Below are positions 5,199 to 9,948 of a stretch of 9,948 nt of DNA, one piece after another. Location of the stretch: NCBI GenBank assembly GCA_040003205.1, contig JBDUDA010000106.1:1-9948 (forward strand). The letters are read 5' to 3'. This DNA comes from JALYIM01 sp040003205. Lineage in GTDB: Bacteria; Acidobacteriota; Terriglobia; Terriglobales; Acidobacteriaceae. The notes under the pieces were generated by a model. That model saw only the letters and a program-made list of their open reading frames with translations, had not been told where the DNA came from and ran no database searches. Both the position numbers and the translations under genes were made by a program. Within the stretch, counting starts at the first letter, position 1. Every line of letters starts with the position of its first letter.

Positions 5199-7592
5199 TT
5201 AAGGGATCGACTGTTCGACTTCAGTAATCCAATCGGGCCTCTTCAAAACTTCACGAGGTTTGGGGCCATCGGCCGCTCCCACGATTCCATCCCGCTCCAT
5301 CAGATCAATCAAGTGAGCGGCTCGCCCGTAGCCGATACGCAGGCGGCGTTGCAGCAGGGAAGTGGAGGCTTTCCCGAACTCCAAAACAAGACGTACGGCA
5401 TCTTCGAACAGGGGATCGTGCTCGCCTTCATCGTCTCCGCCAGCGCCCAGCGACCCCGGCTCACGTTCTTCTCTAGGAGCCTGCAAGAATTTCTCCTCGT
5501 ATTGCGCTGTTCCCTGCGACCGCCAAAACTCGACAACCGCGGCGATTTCTTTTTCCGTAACGAAAGGCGCGTGCAGGCGATGGACGCGGGCAGATCCCGA
5601 CGGCAGATACAGCATGTCGCCTTTGCCCAATAGGGCTTCGGCGCCGTTGGCGTCGAGGATGGTGCGCGAGTCAACTTTCGTGGCCACGCGGAAGGAAACG
5701 CGGGCAGGGAAGTTAGCTTTGATCAGCCCAGTGATGACGTCCACCGAGGGCCGCTGGGTTGCCAGCACGAGGTGGATTCCGACGGCGCGCGCCATCTGCG
5801 CCAATCGCGTGACGGATTCTTCCACGTTGCCGGCATCGAGCATCATCAGGTCTGCCAATTCATCAATGATGATGACGATGAATGGCAGCGGAGACTCGTC
5901 CGGAGTCTCGCCGAACAGGCTGGGTGTTCCGCCTTCTTCAAATAGATTGTTGTACTGGTCGATGTTGCGAACACCCTTCGCCGCCAGTAATTTCAGCCGC
6001 CGCTCCATCTCGCGCACCGCATTGCGGAGCGCATTGGCCGCCAGCTTGGGCTCGGTGATGATTGGAGTGAAGAGATGCGGAACGCCTTCATAATTCCCCA
6101 GCTCCAACCTCTTGGGATCAACCAGGATCAGTCTCACTTGATCTGGCGTCGCCTTGTAGAGAATGGACATAATCATGGCGTTGATCGCCACGCTCTTGCC
6201 GGCGCCCGTGGAACCTGCAATCAGAAGGTGAGGCATGCCGGCGAGGTCGGCGGTTACGATGCGTCCATTGATGTCTTTACCGAGGGCGAGAGTAAGTTTG
6301 GATTTCGTGCCAAAAAATTCCTGCGACTCGATGTTCTCGCGCAGCCAGATAATTTCGCGCTGGCGGTTCGGCACCTGAATGCCAACGGTGGATTTTCCCG
6401 CCATGCGCTCAATCAGAATGCTTTCAGCCTTTAATGCCAGGCACAGGTCGTCCGTGAGATTTGTAATGCGACTGTATTTGATTCCAGCTTCGGGCTTAAA
6501 TTCGAAAGTGGTGACCACGGGTCCGGGATTGATTTGGGTGATCTGTCCATGAACACCGAATTCGGCGTATTTTTCCGTGAGCACCTGCGCCAGTAACTTT
6601 AGTTCGTCCGCATCCACGATCTGTTGCTCATCCGCGCGATGCAGCAGGCTGCTGGGAGGAAGTTTGAAGCCGCCAGCAGCAATGCGCGGCATGGTTGTTT
6701 TAGTTTTTTGGCCAGTGTCGGCGCGTTCGGTAACTTCGACTTCAGGAAGCACTGCTTCAGGTTCTACTCGCTTGGTCGCGGCAGCTTGCGCTCGTCGCTC
6801 TTCTTCCTCGAACGTGCGATCAATGCCTGTGCGGGCCGGTTCCGGTGTTCGGGAGGGCGCGGGAGCGGGCGCTGCGCCCGGAGTCATTCGCGCTGTGATA
6901 ACTGGTTTGGGAGACGCTCTCCGCTGATCCAAATCCCGTTGCGCCTTTTTTCGTGCGCGTTCAATTTTCCAGTCCTGATAGCGGTTCCACAAAGCGATGA
7001 TGAAGGCGAAGCGGGTCGGAGCCCACAGCTTCAAAGTTGCAAATGAGAACGCGGTCGTCAAATATAACGCGACCGCGAGGACGCTCGCGCACACGATGTA
7101 CGCGCCAGCGAGGTTAAAGTAGTGGATCAAGACATCGCCTAAAACGCGACCTACCAATCCTACAAGCGGGATCGCATTCATCCAGCGCAAATGGCCTGTC
7201 AAAAGCGCCAGCAGCGCGGGGATAAACAATAGCAGCCATAACGCACCGACGGTCTTCGCTATCGGAGATGCCACGCGGCGGGAACGGAACCAGCGTAAAC
7301 CTAGCGCTGCCCCAAATAACGGCAGTAAAAATGCCCCCATGCCGAAGCCCTGTAAAAGCACGTCGCTAACCAGAGCGCCGACGACGCCAATCCAATTGCG
7401 GGCTGCGCGGGTACCGGTAAGCACCGACGCGCTATTGAAAGACGGATCCAGTGGGGAATAAGAAACCAGCGCGAGGAAGAGGAGGAGCGCGGAGACACAC
7501 AACAGGAATCCGACCAGCTCGTTGAGCCGGCGGTTGTTGGTGGGTGCAAACAGCGACGAGAAAATTTTCATTGGGCGTATTTCGCGCTTCAC
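5199..7592 (-). CDS. ftsK: DNA translocase FtsK/SpoIIIE
   Basis: A 797-aa septal DNA pump that couples chromosome segregation and dimer resolution to division. The N-terminal membrane domain (about residues 24-200) has four or five hydrophobic helices. A Pro/Ala/Arg/Glu-rich linker (about 205-310) follows, shorter than the very long linker of E. coli. The motor comprises an alpha part (about 320-430) and a RecA-like beta part. Walker A is G-S-T-G-A-G-K-S at 460-467, and Walker B is in F-I-V-I-I-I-D-E-L-A-D around 571-581. V-D-P-K-R-L-E-L and A-T-Q-R-P-S-V-D-V-I are also typical. The C-terminal gamma winged helix (about 728-795) with L-L-Q-R-R-L-R-I-G-Y-G-R-A is the part that reads polar sequences. 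The GTG start at 7592 has AGGAGAG 7 nt upstream, whereas the ATG at 7571 has none. The gene has its own promoter. Confidence 0.97.
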   Translation of the reverse strand: MKREIRPMKIFSSLFAPTNNRRLNELVGFLLCVSALLLFLALVSYSPLDPSFNSASVLTGTRAARNWIGVVGALVSDVLLQGFGMGAFLLPLFGAALGLRWFRSRRVASPIAKTVGALWLLLFIPALLALLTGHLRWMNAIPLVGLVGRVLGDVLIHYFNLAGAYIVCASVLAVALYLTTAFSFATLKLWAPTRFAFIIALWNRYQDWKIERARKKAQRDLDQRRASPKPVITARMTPGAAPAPAPSRTPEPARTGIDRTFEEEERRAQAAATKRVEPEAVLPEVEVTERADTGQKTKTTMPRIAAGGFKLPPSSLLHRADEQQIVDADELKLLAQVLTEKYAEFGVHGQITQINPGPVVTTFEFKPEAGIKYSRITNLTDDLCLALKAESILIERMAGKSTVGIQVPNRQREIIWLRENIESQEFFGTKSKLTLALGKDINGRIVTADLAGMPHLLIAGSTGAGKSVAINAMIMSILYKATPDQVRLILVDPKRLELGNYEGVPHLFTPIITEPKLAANALRNAVREMERRLKLLAAKGVRNIDQYNNLFEEGGTPSLFGETPDESPLPFIVIIIDELADLMMLDAGNVEESVTRLAQMARAVGIHLVLATQRPSVDVITGLIKANFPARVSFRVATKVDSRTILDANGAEALLGKGDMLYLPSGSARVHRLHAPFVTEKEIAAVVEFWRSQGTAQYEEKFLQAPREEREPGSLGAGGDDEGEHDPLFEDAVRLVLEFGKASTSLLQRRLRIGYGRAAHLIDLMERDGIVGAADGPKPREVLKRPDWITEVEQSIP

Positions 7593-7599
7593 AGGAAAA

Positions 7600-7606
7600 C
7601 TCTCCT
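7600..7606 (-). promoter_or_regulatory. Shine-Dalgarno deciding the GTG start of ftsK
   Basis: AGGAGAG on the minus strand lies 7 nt before GTG at 7592. No comparable site precedes the first ATG at 7571, so the GTG is preferred. Confidence 0.7.
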
Positions 7607-7636
7607 GCGCTGCCAGACCTACGCCAGAGCCTTTTG

Positions 7637-7665
7637 ATTATGCCAAGAAGTGACTGCGGCTACAA
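7637..7665 (-). promoter_or_regulatory. extended -10 promoter of ftsK
   Basis: On the minus strand CATAAT (7637-7642) is preceded by TGG, forming the extended -10 pattern TGnCATAAT. After a 17-nt spacer lies TTGTAG (7660-7665), which keeps the TTG of the -35 box. The predicted start near 7630 gives a leader of about 38 nt before the ftsK GTG. This suggests ftsK can be transcribed independently of uppP. Confidence 0.5.
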
Positions 7666-7688
7666 CTCTGGATATCGGCTGGCAGTAT

Positions 7689-7708
7689 CGAGTTGGTTTC
7701 CCAACTCG
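7689..7708. repeat. 8-bp inverted repeat with GAAA tetraloop, uppP-ftsK spacer
   Basis: CGAGTTGG (7689-7696) and CCAACTCG (7701-7708) are perfect inverted repeats separated by 4 nt. As minus-strand RNA, the direction of uppP and ftsK, the loop reads GAAA, a stable GNRA tetraloop closed by G-C. No T-run follows, so it is not a standard intrinsic terminator. It starts 27 nt after the uppP stop codon and may stabilise or process the uppP 3' end. Confidence 0.5.
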
Positions 7709-7734
7709 CGTTATGAAGAGTTTCTGTTAACAGC

Positions 7735-8625
7735 TTAACCCGCGATGCGCGCGGCAAACGCGAGCACCAGTGATCCGACAATGATGCGGTAGACCGCAAA
7801 GGGCGCGAAGCCGCGCTTGCGTACCCACGCCATAAACCACGCGACCGAGGCATACGCCACGACAAAAGACACAACGAAGCCGATCGCAAGCACTACCCAT
7901 CCGTGGGGATCAATTTGCGATACGCCGATTGGATTTGCGCTTTTCCCACGCAGCGATTTCAGCAGGTCGTAAAACGTGGCCACCACCATAGTTGGTATCG
8001 AAAGAAAAAATGAGAACTCAAGTGCAGCGGCGCGAGACATCCCCGCCAGTTGCCCGCCCGCAATGGTCGACATCGATCTTGAGGTGCCGGGGAAGACCGC
8101 CGAGAGAATTTGGCAGGCGCCGATCCAGACCGCCTGCCCGAGGCTCATGGCTTCCATCTTCCAGGTGTGGATTCGTCCGGAGGGGGCATTCGGCCCCGCC
8201 GCTTCTGCCTTGGAATTCATGGCGTCCACGATCCACATTACGATTCCGCCAATCAGAAGCGCCGCCCCCATGATGTGCAGGTCTTCAAGGTGCTTGCCGA
8301 TAACTTTTGTGAGCAGAAATGCTGGAACAGCAGTTACGACAAATGCGACCAACGTCAGTCCCAGAGGATGAGTGAGTGGGGTCTGTCCGCCCTCGCCGCG
8401 CGGGAAGGTTGAGAGCAGTTTCGCAATGCGGCTACGAAAATACACCGGCAAGCACAGAATTGCGCCCAGTTGGATGACGATGGTGTACATCTTCCAGTAT
8501 CCGTCACCCAGGCTTATGTGAAACAGCGCTTCAGCGATGCGTAAATGCGCGGTGGAGCTGACTGGTAAAAACTCCGTGAGGCCTTCGATGATCCCCAGTA
8601 CGACGGACAACAGATAGTCGTTCAA
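7735..8625 (-). CDS. uppP: undecaprenyl-diphosphate phosphatase (UppP/BacA)
   Basis: An integral membrane enzyme of 296 aa that dephosphorylates undecaprenyl diphosphate to recycle the lipid carrier for peptidoglycan and other envelope polymers. Loss or inhibition affects bacitracin sensitivity in known species. Both family signatures are intact. The first is N-terminal E14-G-L-T-E18-F-L-P-V-S-S-T-A-H27, matching the (E/Q)xxxE box and conserved histidine. The second is P-G-T-S-R-S at about 179-184, with the catalytic-region arginine at 183. Multiple hydrophobic helices fill the rest, and length is slightly above the common 265-280 aa. I chose TTG at 8625 because homologues typically begin M-N-D-Y-L and GGGAGG lies 4 nt upstream. 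An in-frame TTG at 8649 would add 8 residues but has no ribosome site that I can see. It lies between the SH3 protein gene and ftsK. Confidence 0.95.
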   Translation of the reverse strand: MNDYLLSVVLGIIEGLTEFLPVSSTAHLRIAEALFHISLGDGYWKMYTIVIQLGAILCLPVYFRSRIAKLLSTFPRGEGGQTPLTHPLGLTLVAFVVTAVPAFLLTKVIGKHLEDLHIMGAALLIGGIVMWIVDAMNSKAEAAGPNAPSGRIHTWKMEAMSLGQAVWIGACQILSAVFPGTSRSMSTIAGGQLAGMSRAAALEFSFFLSIPTMVVATFYDLLKSLRGKSANPIGVSQIDPHGWVVLAIGFVVSFVVAYASVAWFMAWVRKRGFAPFAVYRIIVGSLVLAFAARIAG

Positions 8626-8629
8626 TCGT

Positions 8630-8635
8630 CCTCCC
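8630..8635 (-). promoter_or_regulatory. Shine-Dalgarno supporting the TTG start of uppP
   Basis: GGGAGG on the minus strand lies 4 nt before TTG at 8625. Spacing is short but the match is strong, and the resulting N-terminus is the one expected for UppP. Confidence 0.5.
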
Positions 8636-8693
8636 AATATGAAGATCAAAGTATCGCAGAAGATGCGCAGTAGGCGGCTGGCAGCCTTGATTC

Positions 8694-8721
8694 TCTTAAC
8701 CCGAATAACACGGGTCTTAAC
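8694..8721. repeat. paired 7-nt direct repeats with central inverted repeat, upstream of uppP
   Basis: TCTTAAC occurs at 8694-8700 and again at 8715-8721, exactly 21 bp apart (two helical turns). Between and partly overlapping them is the inverted repeat ACCCG/CGGGT (8699-8703 and 8711-8715). The element lies in the 120-nt gap before the uppP start. It could be an operator for a dimeric regulator or a small hairpin. Function is unproven. Confidence 0.3.
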
Positions 8722-8745
8722 AAATTCGCGGCGGAAGTTTCGATG

Positions 8746-9669
8746 TTACTGGTTTCCATTCCCGTAGGTGGGAATGTTCAACTCCATGTAGTAGAGCAAC
8801 CGTTGGGCGCGTGCGGCCCAACTACTCAGGGGAAATTGCGAAACCAGCTTTTGGCCATCGGCAACGGCCTTGACTTTCGCGTCCGCAGATTTCTTCGCCT
8901 GATCTTCAGTTTTAGCGATCTCGATGAGAGCGGACCACCGCCAGGCAGCGTTGTAAAGGGCCTCAGCTGCGGAAGGCGATTGCGAATGCTCGTTGGCGTA
9001 TCGCTCATAAATTCCCGCTTCTTTTGCGGGACACTTTCCCTGGCCTTGCCAATCGCCGCACAACTTGTTGTCAATGAGGTGGAAGGAAGCCAGGTCGGCC
9101 CATTTTGTTCCGGGAAATTTTTTGATGACTTCCTTCATGTACTTTTCTTCCATGCCTTCGCGCAAGGAAGGGTCTTGCTCTTTTGCGGATGGACGCGCCA
9201 GGACGTCGGGCTTCTCCATTTGCCAGCGGATGTCGGCCGAGCGATAAGCGGCCTCAGCAGCCAGAGGTGAAGTTGGAAATAGCTCGAACACCGCGTAATA
9301 AAGGCGCAGTGAGTCCTGGGCGGCATCGTGTCTCCCTTTAGCGCGGCTTGCCTGGTCTTCGGAGTCAATCGCTTCGCCGAATACAATTTTGTCGCCATTC
9401 GGCGTCGAAGATTGAATGACTCCGCTGGCAGGCATCCACCCGGTGAGGGAGCGGTCTTCGGAAAGGTTCACCTGGATGTGGGCCCAATCGCGGCTGGTTT
9501 CGAGGACAACGATTTCGCGTCCGCGATCGACCTCCGCAAGTTTTGTGGAACCGGCGTCGGGCGAGAGGTAAATGGAACTCACGCGAACGTTTGTGGCGTG
9601 CTGATAGTCGGCTGCGCTCAGCGCTGGGATGAGTGCAAGAAAAGTGAGAATAAGAGATGCGACTTTCAT
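8746..9669 (-). CDS. secreted SH3-domain protein with TPR-like helical repeats
   Basis: A 307-aa exported protein. A signal peptide (residues 1-20, ending L-S-A-A) is followed by a bacterial SH3-type domain (about 24-86: N-V-R-V-S-S-I-Y-L, L-A-E-V-D-R-G-R-E-I-V-V-L, D-W-A-H-I-Q-V and G-W-M-P). The rest (about 105-295) is alpha-helical with recurring A-A-E-A-x-Y and F-P-x-S/T patterns resembling tetratricopeptide or BamD/YbgF-type repeats. Two cysteines (about 204 and 213) could form a disulfide in the periplasm. There is no lipobox. SH3 domains of this kind often bind cell-wall material, and helical repeats often mediate complexes, so an envelope scaffold role is plausible but inferred. The gene begins 36 nt after the threonine dehydratase stop, with only a weak GAG ribosome site. 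UppP follows after a 120-nt gap. Confidence 0.75.
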   Translation of the reverse strand: MKVASLILTFLALIPALSAADYQHATNVRVSSIYLSPDAGSTKLAEVDRGREIVVLETSRDWAHIQVNLSEDRSLTGWMPASGVIQSSTPNGDKIVFGEAIDSEDQASRAKGRHDAAQDSLRLYYAVFELFPTSPLAAEAAYRSADIRWQMEKPDVLARPSAKEQDPSLREGMEEKYMKEVIKKFPGTKWADLASFHLIDNKLCGDWQGQGKCPAKEAGIYERYANEHSQSPSAAEALYNAAWRWSALIEIAKTEDQAKKSADAKVKAVADGQKLVSQFPLSSWAARAQRLLYYMELNIPTYGNGNQ

Positions 9670-9705
9670 ACGGTGACTCGAGATCTCAGAATGTGGCGTC
9701 GAGAG

Positions 9706-9948
9706 TTAGATGCGGGGAGGGGCTGTCTCCGTTATTTGAGCCAGCAACTTTGCATCAATATTTCCGCCGCTGATGACCGCGACATTGAAAACTGTTTTTG
9801 GTAATTCGTCCCGATGGAACAAAAACGCCGCCACTGAGACCGCTCCGCTGGGCTCGGCCACCGTTCTGGGGTTGCGAGCCAGAAGTGTCATGGCCTTCGC
9901 AATCTCCTCTTCACTCACGGTAACAATATCGTCAAGATATTTCCGGAT
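9706..9948 (-). CDS. threonine/serine dehydratase, 3' end only (cut by window edge)
   Basis: Only the last 80 codons are present. The frame is open to the right edge, so the GTG at 9918 is an internal valine rather than a start. The visible part is the C-terminus of a fold-type II PLP enzyme that deaminates threonine or serine to a 2-oxo acid and ammonia. It shows D-D-I-V-T-V-S-E-E-E-I-A-x-A-M, then E-P-S-G-A-V-S-V-A-A, then the S-G-G-N-I-D block near the end. The PLP-binding lysine lies outside the window. The chain ends about 20 residues after S-G-G-N, so there is no ACT-like regulatory domain. It resembles the short catabolic (TdcB-like) or serine-racemase-like form, not long biosynthetic IlvA. 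It lies 36 nt upstream of the SH3 protein gene on the same strand. Substrate is not decided. Confidence 0.85.
   Translation of the reverse strand: MRKYLDDIVTVSEEEIAKAMTLLARNPRTVAEPSGAVSVAAFLFHRDELPKTVFNVAVISGGNIDAKLLAQITETAPPRI

Noticed and set aside
5362..6093. 243-aa plus-strand ORF inside ftsK
   Set aside because: It lies antisense to the conserved FtsK motor; the composition is typical of a shadow ORF in GC-rich coding sequence.
9706..9918. Separate 70-aa protein starting with GTG at 9918
   Set aside because: The frame remains open to the window edge and the residues before it continue the threonine dehydratase pattern, so this is the end of a larger gene.

Overview
The window reads as ordinary chromosomal DNA of a Gram-negative (diderm), moderately GC-rich bacterium, most plausibly of the Acidobacteriota (Terriglobia/Koribacter-like). 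The evidence is TonB/Tol-type energy transduction genes, periplasmic signal peptides, a small glycine-zipper/BON/Lmo0937 stress cassette and a GAF-TonB fusion. The phylum is an inference from gene style only. I see no rRNA, tRNA, CRISPR array, insertion sequence or phage gene.

Layout. (1) 65-2008, minus strand: a compact three-gene operon in transcription order tolQ/exbB-like, tolR/exbD-like, TonB-like transducer. The genes overlap by 1 and 17 nt, and a good sigma70-type promoter lies just upstream of the first. Together they form a proton-driven inner-membrane motor with its periplasm-spanning arm. (2) 2241-3510, minus strand: a second short operon encoding a secreted BON-domain protein, a glycine-zipper general-stress-type protein and a 51-aa two-helix membrane protein (Lmo0937/DUF5670 type) that is shorter than usual ORF cut-offs. 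It ends in a clear intrinsic terminator. (3) 3511-3756: a divergent intergenic region containing several perfect inverted repeats. (4) 3757-5193, plus strand: the only plus-strand gene, an unusual GAF - transmembrane - TonB C-terminal fusion. It converges on ftsK with only 5 nt between the stop codons. (5) 5199-9948, minus strand: in transcription order a threonine dehydratase (3' end only, cut by the window edge), a secreted SH3/helical-repeat protein, the undecaprenyl-diphosphatase UppP and the DNA translocase FtsK. FtsK has its own extended -10 promoter and a GTG start with a strong Shine-Dalgarno.

How they fit together. Most of the window concerns the cell envelope and division: energising the outer membrane (TolQ/TolR/TonB), recycling the peptidoglycan lipid carrier (UppP), moving chromosome ends at the septum (FtsK), and envelope or stress proteins (BON, SH3). 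The best candidate for something poorly described is the GAF-TonB fusion. It appears to place a cytoplasmic ligand-sensing domain and a periplasmic TonB domain in one chain and lacks the SxxxH motor-coupling motif that the window's other TonB protein retains. Otherwise the genes are recognisable housekeeping or accessory families.
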